Notes: a model not told the origin generated them from the letters alone. A stretch of 64,000 bases of DNA from Paludisphaera rhizosphaerae (GCF_011065895.1 NZ_JAALCR010000002.1:124001-188000); one strand, 5' to 3'; shown: positions 10,401-19,628, counted from the stretch's first letter. Made by a program: numbers and translations.

Positions 10401-12513
10401 TGTGCAGCGTCCGCGCGGGCTGGGACGATTTCGCGGAGTGCCGGCGAACGCGATCGCGCATGAACTGGAGGGCTTCCTCCTCACGGCGAAGCATCCGGGC
10501 GGCGGAGAAGTACGTCCGCGCGAGCCATTCATCCTTATCGCTGAGACAGGCAGCGAGCCGGTGAAGCTCGACGGCTTCCTCGCGACGCCCAGCATTCCAG
10601 GCAATCCGGGCGAGGATCGACACCGCGGCGGCGTCCGTCGGCCTGGCGCGGAGAGCCAGTCTGGCTAGCCGCTCCGCATGCTCTTGCTCGCGAGCGTCGG
10701 CCAGCAACTCCTCGGCGTACTGGCGATGAAGGATGGGGTCAGCCTTGGGGGCTGCGCAGGCCTCCTGGTACAGGGCCAGACGGTCGTCGCGACGTCCAAA
10801 CTCCCGCAGGCAAGAAAGCTGGAAGAGTCGCAAGTTAACGTCGTTCGGGAACTGACTCCGAAGCGAGACGAGCGCGCCGAGATTCGCCGAGGTGTCGGCG
10901 TCGTAGATCGCCACCACGCGGCGGGCCTGAAGCGTGAGACGATGGTCGGGAGCCTCTGAGGTCAACGCCTGTAGCTCGGACGCCGCCGCTTCGCGGTCGT
11001 GTCTCGCGAGAGCGACCTTGATTCGGTGCAGTCGGTCGTACAACTCTTCGTCGGGGAGCCTCAGATCCGCCAGCAACTCCGGGCGATCTGCGGGCGCAAG
11101 AGTCATTCCGCGCGGGCCGACGGACCGGTAACGCTCAAAAAACGGGGCGGCGAGCGCCTCGCCCTCGTGGGGGAGCGAGGGGTCGCGGATCAACAACGTG
11201 CCGCGGCGTGCGTCGTAGCCGATCGCCGCCTGAAGGTGGGCGCTGCCGGGCTCGACCGTAGTGAGCGTGAACGGGACGCCCCGGTCCAGCAGCGCGACGG
11301 CCGCATCCCAGGTCACGGTGAACTCGCGGGCGATCCAGCCGTGGTTCGCGGCCCACGACCGCTCGCGGTGGTCGGGGGTGCCGTCGTAGCAGATCGCTTC
11401 CGCCACTTCGAGATGGTCCGCCGGTCGTCCCCAGAAACGCGCGAGCGCTGAGAGCGTCGCCGGGGCGCAGGTTTCGTGGTGCTGCCGGACGAACGGGACG
11501 GCCAGCTTAACTCGACGAGCGTCCGCCTCGGCGGCCTCCATACGATCGGCGACCTCCTTGAAGAAACCCTCGCCGGCCTCGCGAGCGTACTTCACCGCGC
11601 CTGCCACATCTCCCAGTCGGTAGGCAGCGTCGGATCGTCTTGCAGCCAGCCACCGAGCCGTCATGGAGTCCATCATCGGCGAGAGCTCGACGTAGCGGTC
11701 GAGCGTTGCCATGGCGTCGGCGTTCAGGCCGGCCTCGACCTGCAGAGCGGCCAGTTGCGAGGCGATCACGCCCGAACACATCCGGCGGTCCGCCTCGGTG
11801 AGAAACTCGATCGCGTCCGCCTCGCGATCCAGCAATTGAAGCAGATGGCCGTAGGCCTGGACGGCCGGGCGGTACCAGGGCTGGACGGCCAGGGCTTCCT
11901 TCGCGGCGGCCAGAGCTTCCTCGTATCGATCTTCCATCTCCAGCAGGCTCGACCGCTCGACGAGCAGCCAGGCGCGACCAGGGGTCATCCGTTCGGCCGC
12001 TTCCAGACGACGCTCGGCACGCTCGAAGTCGCGCAGGCCGCCCAGGGCGGCGGCGTAGGTGGCTTCCCAGTCGGCGCGGATTTCGTCCGAGGCATCGTCG
12101 AAACCGCCGGTTCGATCAAGGAAGCGCAGCGTCGCCAGCGGCCCTCGACGACCGAGCATGGTTCGCGCCCGATAGTAACGGGCTTCTGGGTCGTGCGGGT
12201 CGTCTCGCCAGGCGCGAAGCGGCAACGCCAGCCCAAGGCGGACGGCCCCGAGCTGCCAGGCCAGTCGACCGGCCAGCACCTTGGCGGCCGCTCCAGGCCA
12301 CCGCGTCATGGGGCCCAGGCGTTTCGCGATCTGGAAGGCCCCGAGGTAGTCACCGGCCTCGTAGAGTTCCCGGAGTCGGCTCAGCGCCTCGGGGGGCGTG
12401 GCGGCCGGCTTTGCCTTCTCTGACGTCGTCGTGCTCGTCATCGCTGAGGGTCTCGGGGACTTCCCTTGTGGGCTTCCTTCCGCACCGTCCATATCGGAGT
12501 ATATGTCCGACAC
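7405..12513 (-). CDS. Giant TPR protein with embedded C39-like cysteine peptidase domain
   Basis: The product has 1702 residues, almost entirely TPR-type helical repeats (ALxxxPxx, AxxxYxxALxL patterns) before and after residues 340-470. That insert is a papain-like C39 domain: QHHETCAPATLSAL gives a candidate Cys349, GSAHLQAAIGYD gives His425, and IRDPS gives Asp444. C39 domains in exporters remove Gly-Gly leaders; here no ABC transporter or membrane segment is attached, so it may be a cytoplasmic or scaffolded peptidase or an inactive binding domain. The gene has a GTG at 12513; ATG codons at 12492 and 12441 are alternatives, and none has a clear Shine-Dalgarno. It is the longest gene of the window and stands alone, divergent from the coiled-coil protein at 12808. 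Confidence 0.85.
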   Translation of the reverse strand: MSDIYSDMDGAEGSPQGKSPRPSAMTSTTTSEKAKPAATPPEALSRLRELYEAGDYLGAFQIAKRLGPMTRWPGAAAKVLAGRLAWQLGAVRLGLALPLRAWRDDPHDPEARYYRARTMLGRRGPLATLRFLDRTGGFDDASDEIRADWEATYAAALGGLRDFERAERRLEAAERMTPGRAWLLVERSSLLEMEDRYEEALAAAKEALAVQPWYRPAVQAYGHLLQLLDREADAIEFLTEADRRMCSGVIASQLAALQVEAGLNADAMATLDRYVELSPMMDSMTARWLAARRSDAAYRLGDVAGAVKYAREAGEGFFKEVADRMEAAEADARRVKLAVPFVRQHHETCAPATLSALARFWGRPADHLEVAEAICYDGTPDHRERSWAANHGWIAREFTVTWDAAVALLDRGVPFTLTTVEPGSAHLQAAIGYDARRGTLLIRDPSLPHEGEALAAPFFERYRSVGPRGMTLAPADRPELLADLRLPDEELYDRLHRIKVALARHDREAAASELQALTSEAPDHRLTLQARRVVAIYDADTSANLGALVSLRSQFPNDVNLRLFQLSCLREFGRRDDRLALYQEACAAPKADPILHRQYAEELLADAREQEHAERLARLALRARPTDAAAVSILARIAWNAGRREEAVELHRLAACLSDKDEWLARTYFSAARMLRREEEALQFMRDRVRRHSAKSSQPARTLHTALMSLDRATEAQEVLDSALRVRPHDGELLLFAAEANATIGRFDHASDLLEQARTWCRRGDWLRAAATLASGRGDLAGALTLWREVLESEPSAVDAVRSAASLLDDTEGRAAALDQLRAACERSPHNYSMHQTMVEFLRGEGPEVVEPALRRLLDVHPASAWGRRELAMLLSRAGGHDEAFAEMARATALEPESTFEAGIRGYLLENAGRLAEAREAYREAVRRDVDNEHPITRLVSTSETQSERREVLAFVAEELKRQVIYGDGLLAFARHARWTLGSDGLLEVLIKAWEARPDLWHAWSAVIDEHVSRSELEEAESLARRAADRFPLLPRVQLDLATVLRARNDVEGERAALNRALAINPGWGRAACSLAQSLEASGLYEESRAVLERAVRSSPMDPIVNGHLADALWHLGEKESARSRLEVALRLDPAYSWAWRSYAEWSNECGESDAALKLAREIVAARPGDARAWKALEAELTDADDLDERLKALEQAAAISPRDLEIHDRKAEILADAGRFDEAEAACAPAVFGDRTPLILRGRAAWVAAKSGDRALARTLMRSLLHEDPDYAWGWRRLTEWARDDEDNNAYLEAAENSARLYPDDPWVFGLLGQARLASGDRAGAKQAYTRAVDLAPEYDYALMELFDLQLESRELDEAGATLARLQRPDQDALAFVLAREIQLLAVRKEKGAALDALRRLLIAPDVESTWPWTSADETIVAAGWARAADAVYESALAQPDAAPRAGETWARRGGLLRALRVGRALRRIVPNGGEATIRALTAHIRHLGNLRQAVPLRLCLRRHGATIRDNLEAWAMTGYALRRTGRPRAVVKWISDWRDREGVTPWMLISLALSQRSIGNEAEANAIARAALELPEDGRSPWHSVWLALDAAVRGDLDATVKFAQPKITADFDGLHAYVQGLAQLLTNVERAEPSDRSRAATRAGKALKQLAQKHRVDPIDHKLALRAWRRTIRRLSSHVPAWRRPIARLWFETSPPRIG

Positions 12514-12678
12514 CGAATCTTGTAGTTGGGTTCTGATTTCCCCGGCGAATGTGACGATTAGGGACGGTCGACTCTGGCGTCGCCGGTTGGCAGCCGGCGT
12601 TCATTACACCGACGACCCCCGCTCTGTGTCTGAGAAAGTGGGTTGCGGAGATCTTTCCGGCGGAAACTTCCGAGTCGA

Positions 12679-12708
12679 TTGGCGAGTCTGAAGATTGGGG
12701 GGTATATT
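12679..12708 (+). promoter_or_regulatory. Putative sigma70-type promoter for the coiled-coil protein gene
   Basis: TTGGCG (12679-12684) and TATATT (12703-12708) are separated by 18 bases in the divergent gap between the TPR gene and the gene at 12808. This would give a leader of about 90 bases. Both hexamers match the consensus at four or five of six positions. Confidence 0.4.
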
Positions 12709-12807
12709 GAACTGTGTCACCGACCTCCCATCCCAAGTGCGCCTAGGGCCGTCGCCCGAGCGCACGCGGACGATTCTCTGTAAGCGATTGGCGACAGGAG
12801 ACGTGCG

Positions 12808-13338
12808 ATGTCGACCGCGGGCAAAGTGCTCAGCGTATTGATTCTCCTGGCCAGTCTCGGCTGGATCTTCCTCGGCGCCGGCGTGGCTCAGTTGAACCGC
12901 GGCTGGAATGAGAAGCTGGCCAAGCTTGCGGACGAGCTTGAGAAGGCCGAAGTCGGACTGCTGAAAGCCCAGGCCGATCTGATCCTGGTCAAAGACCAGA
13001 CCGCGAACTTCCAGAAGGGAATGGACGCGAAGGTCGCCGTGATCCGCGCTCGCATGGGAGACGTGGAGGCCGCCAACTCGCGGCTGAAGTCGATTCTGAA
13101 CAACATGCAGGCGCAACTCGGCACGATGGAATCGACCGTCGCCCAGGCGCGGCATGATCTGGAGGTGCGGAAGCAGGAAAAGGAGACGGAATCCAACCTG
13201 CTCGCCGACAGTCGCACTGAGGTTCTCCGGCTTCGGGGCGTGGACGATGAACTCTCCAAGCGTCTTGCCGACCTCCGCGACACGTTCAAGAAGACTTTCG
13301 ACTACAACGTGGGGAGCGTGGGCGGCTCGACCCACTGA
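12808..13338 (+). CDS. Membrane-anchored coiled-coil protein of unknown function
   Basis: This 176-residue protein has one N-terminal transmembrane helix (about residues 7-27) followed by an almost continuous heptad-rich coiled coil to residue 160, with a Gly/Ser tail. It has no catalytic motif. The topology suggests an inner-membrane anchor with a periplasmic or cytoplasmic coil that could act as a spacer or oligomerisation module. AGGAGA lies upstream of the ATG. It is followed by a lipid kinase gene after 44 bases, so co-transcription is possible. Confidence 0.7.
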   Translation: MSTAGKVLSVLILLASLGWIFLGAGVAQLNRGWNEKLAKLADELEKAEVGLLKAQADLILVKDQTANFQKGMDAKVAVIRARMGDVEAANSRLKSILNNMQAQLGTMESTVAQARHDLEVRKQEKETESNLLADSRTEVLRLRGVDDELSKRLADLRDTFKKTFDYNVGSVGGSTH

Positions 13339-13382
13339 TCGGCCCAGATCGTCTGGACGGAGCCTTCTGAGTTTCGACCCTT

Positions 13383-14456
13383 ATGATGCGACCAGCGGAC
13401 GGGCCGATAGGAGCGCCCGGGCCGCCCGCGGTCGAAGCGACCGCCGGCGGCTGGGTCGGAGTGGTGGCGAATCCGGCCTCAGGCCTGGGGCTGAGTCGTC
13501 GCAAGGCCGATCGACTCATCGCCGCACTTCGCGAATTGGGGTTCGACGCCGAACCCGCCTGGACGCCCGCCGACCGCGCATCAATGGTCGCGCGGGCCAA
13601 CGCCGATTCGTCCTGCCGTTGCCTGGTGGCGGTGGGAGGCGATGGCACAGTCTCGGCTCTCGTCAACGAGAGGCCGCTCGTCCCGATCACCATCCTCCCC
13701 ACGGGGACCGAGAATCTCGCCGCTCGCCATTTCAGGCTAAAGGGCGATCCGGTGGGACTTGCTGGGACGATCGTGGAGGGGAAGGTCGTCCCTGTCGACG
13801 TCGGCCTGGCGAATGGGCGTCGATTCTTGCTGATGACCGGATTCGGGTTCGACGGCGACGTCGTCACTCGCCATCACGGGACGCGGACGGCCTCGGGGTA
13901 CGTCCGCACCACCCACCGCGCCGCCTACGTCGAGCCCATCCTCCGAGCCAGCTTTTCTTACGCCTTCCCCAGGATCGCCGTTCGGATCGAGGATCCCGGC
14001 GCGGAGGAGACGCTGGTTGGGACCACGATCTTCGCCTTCAATCTCCCTCGATACGCCCTGAACCTTCCGTTCGCCCCGGCTGCACGTCAGGACGACGGGT
14101 TTCTGGACCTGGTCGTCTTCCGGGATCCCGGACCGTTCCAGGCCCTCTATTATCTTTGGCGGGTCGTGCGGGGGACGCATTTGCAGCTTTCCGGCGTGTA
14201 TCATCGTCGAGTTCGGAAGATCACGCTTTCGTCGAGGGGGGTCGTCCCGGTTCAGATCGACGGCGACCCCGGGGGACGGCTCCTCCCGATCTCGCCGGCT
14301 TCCGGACGTCTTCACACGGTCGATCGGGACTCTCCCACGACCTGCGATCTCTGGTCGATCGAGGTTTTGCCAAAAGCGCTTAGCGTGATCGTTCACCCCT
14401 CGTGGACGCCTGCGTCCCGCCGGGCTGCCCTCGCCGGTGGCGGCCTCTTCGGTTAA
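13383..14456 (+). CDS. Diacylglycerol/sphingosine-type lipid kinase
   Basis: The 357-residue protein starts with a disordered leader. The DAGK catalytic fold follows: [10 protein letters not shown] near residue 23 (first nucleotide-binding loop), [14 protein letters not shown] (the GGDGT signature) near residue 80, and [14 protein letters not shown], a PxGTxNxxAR-type motif. The C-terminal half is the beta-sandwich typical of YegS/DgkB-like enzymes, with a GFGFDG loop. The family phosphorylates lipid hydroxyls such as diacylglycerol using ATP at the inner membrane. The downstream KDO-8-phosphate synthase gene starts 50 bases later, suggesting a shared envelope-lipid transcription unit. The specific substrate cannot be told from sequence. 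Confidence 0.85.
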   Translation: MMRPADGPIGAPGPPAVEATAGGWVGVVANPASGLGLSRRKADRLIAALRELGFDAEPAWTPADRASMVARANADSSCRCLVAVGGDGTVSALVNERPLVPITILPTGTENLAARHFRLKGDPVGLAGTIVEGKVVPVDVGLANGRRFLLMTGFGFDGDVVTRHHGTRTASGYVRTTHRAAYVEPILRASFSYAFPRIAVRIEDPGAEETLVGTTIFAFNLPRYALNLPFAPAARQDDGFLDLVVFRDPGPFQALYYLWRVVRGTHLQLSGVYHRRVRKITLSSRGVVPVQIDGDPGGRLLPISPASGRLHTVDRDSPTTCDLWSIEVLPKALSVIVHPSWTPASRRAALAGGGLFG

Positions 14457-14506
14457 GATTCCGCCAGACGGAACGCCACGCTATCGCAAGAGCAGGAGTC
14501 GAAACG

Positions 14507-15340
14507 TTGAACGTCCCCAACCCGGTGACGATCGGCCCGGTCCAGATCGGAAACGGACGTCCTCTCGCCCTCATCGCCGGCCCCTGCGTCATGGAGCCAG
14601 GCGACATGACGCGGCGGATCGCGGGGCGGCTCGTCGAGATCTGCGGCGAACTCAAGATCCCGCTGATCTTCAAGGCGTCGTTCGACAAGGCCAACCGTTC
14701 GTCGGGCTCCAGCTTCCGGGGGCCGGGGCTGGAAGGCGGCATGGAGATCTTTCGTAAGATCAAGGCGGAAACCGGACTTCCGGTGACGACCGACGTCCAC
14801 GAGACGATTCAGGCCGCCCCCATCGCCGAGACCGTCGATCTGCTGCAGATCCCCGCGTTCCTGGCCCGCCAGACCGACCTTCTTGAAGCCGCCGCCGTCA
14901 CTCGCAGGCCGGTGAACGTCAAGAAGGGGCAGTTCATGGCCCCTTGGGACATGAAGAACGTCGTGGACAAGCTCCAGGAGTTCGGAGCGGCCGGGACCCT
15001 GTTGACCGAGCGGGGCACGACCTTCGGATACGGTCGGCTGGTCAATGACATGCGGGCGATCCCCCAGATGCAGGCGACGGGCGCGCCTGTGGTCTTCGAC
15101 GCAACTCACTCCGTTCAACTCCCCAGCGCCGGGGAGGGGGGAAAGACCAGCTCCGGCCAGCGCGAGATGATCCCGACTCTCGCCAGGGCGGCCGTCGCCG
15201 CCGGCTGCGACGCCCTTTTCCTGGAAGTTCATCCCGAGCCCGACAAGGCCCTCTCCGACGGCCCCAACTCGCTTCGTTTGGATGATCTCCCGGGCCTCCT
15301 GCGATCGCTGCTTCGGATTCGCGAAGCTCTCGCCGGCTGA
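14507..15340 (+). CDS. kdsA: 3-deoxy-8-phosphooctulonate synthase (KDO-8-P synthase)
   Basis: The protein has 277 residues, the normal KdsA length. It contains the [11 protein letters not shown] opening, the [11 protein letters not shown] loop that binds phosphoenolpyruvate, the [15 protein letters not shown] strand, [13 protein letters not shown], the [12 protein letters not shown] motif, and the DATHSVQLP and [15 protein letters not shown] metal/substrate segments. It condenses phosphoenolpyruvate with arabinose-5-phosphate to give KDO-8-phosphate for lipopolysaccharide core, in the cytoplasm. The start was set at the TTG at 14507 because an AGGAG box lies eight bases upstream and the family begins here; the longer frame overlaps the lipid kinase and has no homology character. 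It indicates that the organism can make KDO. Confidence 0.95.
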   Translation: MNVPNPVTIGPVQIGNGRPLALIAGPCVMEPGDMTRRIAGRLVEICGELKIPLIFKASFDKANRSSGSSFRGPGLEGGMEIFRKIKAETGLPVTTDVHETIQAAPIAETVDLLQIPAFLARQTDLLEAAAVTRRPVNVKKGQFMAPWDMKNVVDKLQEFGAAGTLLTERGTTFGYGRLVNDMRAIPQMQATGAPVVFDATHSVQLPSAGEGGKTSSGQREMIPTLARAAVAAGCDALFLEVHPEPDKALSDGPNSLRLDDLPGLLRSLLRIREALAG

Positions 15341-15594
15341 TTCGGGCGGAATCCGCCCCTTTCGACCGAACCAGGCGGAGCTTTCGACCGTATTTCTCCG
15401 GGGGAACCCCGGACAGGACTCGCGAACCCCGAGGCTCGGCGACACAATAGAGTGTATGGCCGAGGATCAAACCACATCCTCGGCCGCTGGACGTCCTCCT
15501 GCGAGGATCGTCCGTCGACGGCCCGCGACCGGCTCCAATCGATCATCCCCCCGGGGCGCGCGGCTCGAGCAATTCACCAGGAGCGACCGACTTG

Positions 15595-17514
15595 ATGGGG
15601 TCCATTCGTTGCGCAGGCGCCGCCCGGGCCGCCCTGCTCGGCTTCACGTCCGTAGCCGTTTTGCTCGTCTCGGGTTGCAACTACACGCCTCCTCCGCGCA
15701 CGGTCAAGCAGACCGGGACGTTCAGTCCCGGCGCGTCGGCGGTGAAGAACAAGCCGAAGACCAAGGCTCAGGGGGCGCAACGCCGGGAGGACGCCGAGCG
15801 CGCGGCCATCCTGGAAAGCTCGATCCAGCTCATCAAGACGGCCGCTCTTAAGCCGGGCGGCGACAACTTCCGGCTGGCGACTCAGAAGCTGACCCAGTAT
15901 TTCGACGGAACCTCTCAGGTCGAGTACCTCATCAAGCCCGAGGTGCTTCGGTTCCTCGGCCGCCAGCTTCCCCGAAAGATGCTGGAAGAGATCCAGGCGA
16001 CGGCTTGGTCCGAGGCTCGCGACGCGCGCCACATCGAAGACTGCATGATGTACAACGACGTCGCCACTCGAGTCGGCGGCACGGGGGACGATCTCGCTCG
16101 CGTCGGCCGCGTCTTCGATTGGGTCGTCGAGCAGATTCAATTGGTGCCCGCCGGCAGCATGGGGACGCCGCAGCTTCCCCAGGTTTATGCACGCCCCTAC
16201 GACCTCCTCCTGCGCGGGATGGCGACCGAGGTTCAAGGCTACTGGGCTGAGCGCTCCTGGTTGTTCATGGCCCTCTGCCGACAGCTCGGCGTGGACGTTG
16301 GACTGTTGACCTACTCGCGTGGAAACACCGTCGAGCCGGTGATTCCCAAGACGGGAGACGCACTTCAGCCCCTGGGCCCGCCGAGGGAGGACCGTCCCCC
16401 CAATGTCTGGATTTGCGCCGCCCTGATCGACGGCGAGGCGTACCTCTTCGACGCGCGAGCCGGCGTACCCGTCCCCGGGCCCGGCGGCCGAGGCGTCGCC
16501 ACGCTCCGCCAGGCGGTGAACGACCCTTCGATCCTGGAAGCGATGCAGCTTCCCAACCTCTCCCCTTATGACGTGAGCCGGGCGACGTTGCTCGCCAGCC
16601 CGACGAGAATCGGCGTAAAGCTCGACTCCAGCCGGGGATACTACACTCCGAAGATGCGGCTGCTTCAGAACGAGCTGGCGGGGACCAATAGGACCGTCCT
16701 CTACCACGATCCGGCCGTCCAGGAGGAGCACTTCGCCAAGGTGCTTGGCTCGGCGTTCGGCGGGGCCTCGTTCTGGACGCTCCCGCTTGAGGTCGAGACC
16801 CGCCTCTTCACGGACCCTCAGTTCGTCGCCGCGACTCAGCAATCGCTCCTCTTCTTCCGTGGCGAAATGCCCCTGCTCTACGCCCGAATCAAGCAGCTTC
16901 GGGGCGATCTGGCTGAGGCCGTCTCGGATTACGTCTCTTTCCGCTTCTCTGAGGGCGAGGTTTTCGTCACGAACAAGAACCAGGTGATTCCTTCCGCGAT
17001 CCAGGAAGGCCTGGACGCTTACGCGACCTATTACCTGGCGCTGGCTCACCTGGAACGCAAGGATCTGCGGCAGGCCGAGTTGATGTTCACGAAGGTCCTT
17101 GAGATTCTCCCCGAGCCGACGCCCGAGGCGGCTCCTTACTTCATGTTCCGCTGGGGGGCGCACAGCAACCTCGCGCGGATCTACGAGTCTCAGGGGGATT
17201 CTCGACGGGCGATCGCCCACTACACGGCGATCGATCCCACGATGCAGTTCCACGGGAATCTGCTTCGGGCCCGTTCCCTTGTCTTGAAGGACCCGATGCA
17301 GGAGGTGCCGGAGCCGCTCCCCCCTGCTCCCAAGGAGTTCAGCCGGATCAACGCCTCCAAGCCTGAGGCCGCCCCGGCCGCCGCCGATCCGGCCGCCGCA
17401 CCCGCCGCGCCGACTCCGTCGGAAACGCCGGCGACTACGCCGTCGAGTCCGACGGGAAATCCTGATGCGCCGCAAACTTCGACCGCACCGAAAGGATCGG
17501 GTGTGGTAGAATAA
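15595..17514 (+). CDS. Lipoprotein with transglutaminase-like core and TPR-like C-terminus
   Basis: About 639 residues. A signal peptide ends in the lipobox-like VSGC near residue 28. The segment around residues 150-310 resembles a transglutaminase-like domain: a helix with Cys in LFMALCRQLGVDV and a later strand YLFDARAGVPVPG with the expected Asp, though the His is not certain. Residues 440-570 carry TPR-like helical pairs, and the last 60 residues are an Ala/Pro/Thr-rich tail. It is probably an envelope lipoprotein. The start may be the ATG at 15595 or the TTG just before it; AGGAG lies 8-11 bases upstream. It follows kdsA after a 254-base gap in which no gene was seen. Confidence 0.7.
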   Translation: MGSIRCAGAARAALLGFTSVAVLLVSGCNYTPPPRTVKQTGTFSPGASAVKNKPKTKAQGAQRREDAERAAILESSIQLIKTAALKPGGDNFRLATQKLTQYFDGTSQVEYLIKPEVLRFLGRQLPRKMLEEIQATAWSEARDARHIEDCMMYNDVATRVGGTGDDLARVGRVFDWVVEQIQLVPAGSMGTPQLPQVYARPYDLLLRGMATEVQGYWAERSWLFMALCRQLGVDVGLLTYSRGNTVEPVIPKTGDALQPLGPPREDRPPNVWICAALIDGEAYLFDARAGVPVPGPGGRGVATLRQAVNDPSILEAMQLPNLSPYDVSRATLLASPTRIGVKLDSSRGYYTPKMRLLQNELAGTNRTVLYHDPAVQEEHFAKVLGSAFGGASFWTLPLEVETRLFTDPQFVAATQQSLLFFRGEMPLLYARIKQLRGDLAEAVSDYVSFRFSEGEVFVTNKNQVIPSAIQEGLDAYATYYLALAHLERKDLRQAELMFTKVLEILPEPTPEAAPYFMFRWGAHSNLARIYESQGDSRRAIAHYTAIDPTMQFHGNLLRARSLVLKDPMQEVPEPLPPAPKEFSRINASKPEAAPAAADPAAAPAAPTPSETPATTPSSPTGNPDAPQTSTAPKGSGVVE

Positions 17515-17570
17515 CGGGGAGTCGCCGAGCCTCCCCGAATTCCATCGTCATTCGTCGCGTTGAGAGGCCC

Positions 17571-18371
17571 ATGATTGACGACCTCTCCGAATCCGGTCCG
17601 TATTCGAATGGATCGTCACGACCGTCCGGGCGAGCCGTCAATGGGTCCTCGCCGGACGGCGGAGTTTCGCTGGCGTCTGGCGACGGGGATGATGCGGGTT
17701 GGGTCGTGGAGACGGTCGTCAGCCCGTTCCACTGCCTTTACCAGGACGCCCTGCACTTCCACACGCAGAGCCGCCTCGCCTATTCCGAGGCCGAAGCGTC
17801 TCGACTGGCCCGCGCTGCGTTCATGTTGTACATCGCTTCGGCGGAGGCTCTGGTCCGGCAGGCGGCCGTCGAGTTAGGCAGGCCCGAGCTACGGGGACTT
17901 CTCGCCGATCCAAGCCGTCCCCTTCCGCCTGCGGAAGCCTGGCGGCTTTTGCCGGCGATCGTCGCCGATCCCGGCGTGCCGACCCAGCCGTTCAACCCTG
18001 AATCCCCCCCCTGGCCGCAGTTCGCCGAACTGTTGATGCTGGAGACCTCGTGGGTTTATCCGGGGGCCGCCTCCACTCGTCGGGCCTACTATCACTCCTC
18101 GCGCCGCGACGGCGACTACGAGCCGATGGAGCCGCACAAGGTCCCGGCCTCGGTTCGTCGGATCGTCAAGACGGACTCGTTGAGCTTCCCTCGCACGGGT
18201 CTTCCTCGCGATCCCTACGCACTCCGACCCCGCCACCTTGATACCGCTCGAGGCGTGCTCGACGCCGCCATCGAGGCCCTGGATCGCCGGATGGGCGGCG
18301 CACTCTGCCAGAACAAACGCCACCGCGGCGAGCCCACCCGGATGATTTCGCCCTCGGGCGAGTCGGCCTGA
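17571..18371 (+). CDS. Conserved hypothetical protein
   Basis: This is a 266-residue soluble protein. The first 40 residues are Ser/Gly/Asp-rich and probably disordered. Residues 45-110 are helical with many His, Tyr and Ala. The C-terminal half is basic, with an Arg-Tyr-Tyr-His segment and a final helix. No signal peptide, membrane helix or recognised family motif is visible. It starts 56 bases after the transglutaminase-like lipoprotein with a weak AGAGG site, and may be in the same operon. I do not recognise the family. Confidence 0.6.
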   Translation: MIDDLSESGPYSNGSSRPSGRAVNGSSPDGGVSLASGDGDDAGWVVETVVSPFHCLYQDALHFHTQSRLAYSEAEASRLARAAFMLYIASAEALVRQAAVELGRPELRGLLADPSRPLPPAEAWRLLPAIVADPGVPTQPFNPESPPWPQFAELLMLETSWVYPGAASTRRAYYHSSRRDGDYEPMEPHKVPASVRRIVKTDSLSFPRTGLPRDPYALRPRHLDTARGVLDAAIEALDRRMGGALCQNKRHRGEPTRMISPSGESA

Positions 18372-18421
18372 GCGGCCGCTACCGGGTTCGCGCCCGCATC
18401 GTCAGCTACTATCCTTGATGC

Positions 18422-18441
18422 CCCGGGCTGGGAGGCCCGGG
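18422..18441 (+). other. GC-rich 7-bp inverted repeat
   Basis: CCCGGGC and GCCCGGG flank a 6-base loop in the gap before the glycosyltransferase gene, just upstream of its AAGGAGGA ribosome-binding site. No T-run follows, so it is not a standard intrinsic terminator; it could be a processing or attenuation hairpin. Confidence 0.35.
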
Positions 18442-18460
18442 TCAAGGAGGAGTTGCATCG

Positions 18461-19618
18461 ATGCGCGTTCTGATGGTGACCTCGTTCCCGATCCCCGGCG
18501 AGTACGACGGCACGGCGATGTTGCCGATCAAGATCCTCCGGGCTCTCAAGCCGCGCGGGGTCGACGTGGTCGTCGCCTACCTGCGGCTCCGGCCTCCAGC
18601 GGGGTTCTCAGCGACTCGGGAGGACTTCGAGGGGACGCCCGTCTACACGCTCCCTCCGTCGTCCTGGGTGGCTGGTCGAGGTCTTGAGCGGATCGCCCGC
18701 GAGCATCCGTTCGACGTGGTCCACGCTCAGCACTACGGCGGAGCCACCCGAGCCTACTTCGCCTGCCGCCGCAACCGCTGGCCGATGGTCTACGAGATCC
18801 ACTCGCTCCTAGGGGAAGAAGTCGAACGCGATCGGCTCGGACGGGGGCCCGTCTTCCGGGCGTACCGTGCGTTGGAACGTCGCGTCGTCGCGCACGCCGC
18901 TCAGATCATCGCACTGGGCGAGCCCGTGAAGGACGTCGTCGTCCGCGAGAAAGGCGTCCCCGAGGACCGCGTGAGAGTCATCTACCCCGGAATCGATCTG
19001 GGTGAGTACGAACGCCCTGTCCCCGATGTCCCGATTCCAGGGATCGGACCTGATCACCGGGTGGTGATGTACATCGGCAGCATCGTGCATCCCAACCAGG
19101 GAGTGCCTGTCCTCGTTGATGCGCTGCCCCAGATCTTCGCCGCCCGCCCAGACGCGCGCTGCGTCCTCGTCGGCGGGCCGGCCTCCGCGGGGGACGAGTA
19201 TCGGCGGAAGCTCGGCGAATATGGGGATCGACTGACCGTCATTACGGGGACGACGCCCGAACAGGTGGTCGCCCTGAGCCGTCGAGCCGACGTATTGATC
19301 CATCCTCGCCTGGCCTGTCGCGAGAACTACTCGGTCCAGAGCAAGCTGGCGGTCTATTTGGCGGCAGGTCGTCCGATCGTCGCGACCGATTTCGGCGACT
19401 ACCAGCGCCTGCTGGGCGAGACCGGAGCAGGAGTGCTCACAGAGGTCTCTCCCGAGGGGATCGCCGGCGGCGTTTTGAAGGTGCTTGACGACCCAGTTCT
19501 CGCGTCGCGACTCGCCGAGGCGTGCCGGCCGGTGGCCGAGGAATACTTCGGAATGGACCGCAACGTCGACCGCTACCTGGAGGTCTATCGCCGAGCCATC
19601 GACCAGGGGCCTCGTTGA
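18461..19618 (+). CDS. Glycosyltransferase family 4 protein
   Basis: The 385-residue protein shows the GT-B fold of GT4 enzymes. The N-terminal Rossmann half has MVTSFPIPGEYDG, DVVHAQHYGG and VYEIHSLLGEE. The C-terminal half has VIYPGIDLGEY, VMYIGSIVHPNQGV, and the donor-binding region HPRLACRENYSVQSKLAVYLAAGRPIVATD, including the E-N-Y-S-V-Q-S-K-L segment where the conserved acidic residue lies. It should transfer a sugar from a nucleotide donor, retaining configuration, probably in surface polysaccharide or glycolipid synthesis. AAGGAGGA lies nine bases before the ATG. Acceptor and sugar are not predictable. Confidence 0.88.
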   Translation: MRVLMVTSFPIPGEYDGTAMLPIKILRALKPRGVDVVVAYLRLRPPAGFSATREDFEGTPVYTLPPSSWVAGRGLERIAREHPFDVVHAQHYGGATRAYFACRRNRWPMVYEIHSLLGEEVERDRLGRGPVFRAYRALERRVVAHAAQIIALGEPVKDVVVREKGVPEDRVRVIYPGIDLGEYERPVPDVPIPGIGPDHRVVMYIGSIVHPNQGVPVLVDALPQIFAARPDARCVLVGGPASAGDEYRRKLGEYGDRLTVITGTTPEQVVALSRRADVLIHPRLACRENYSVQSKLAVYLAAGRPIVATDFGDYQRLLGETGAGVLTEVSPEGIAGGVLKVLDDPVLASRLAEACRPVAEEYFGMDRNVDRYLEVYRRAIDQGPR

Positions 19619-19628
19619 TCGGTCGCCC

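Noticed and set aside
15574-17475. A 633-residue frame opposite the transglutaminase-like lipoprotein gene
   Set aside because: It is the antisense shadow of a high-GC gene: it is Arg/Gly-rich, lacks a domain or a ribosome-binding site, and the forward frame has a signal peptide and lipobox.
18422-18441. The CCCGGGC hairpin as an intrinsic terminator
   Set aside because: No T-run follows, and it lies immediately before the ribosome-binding site of the next gene.
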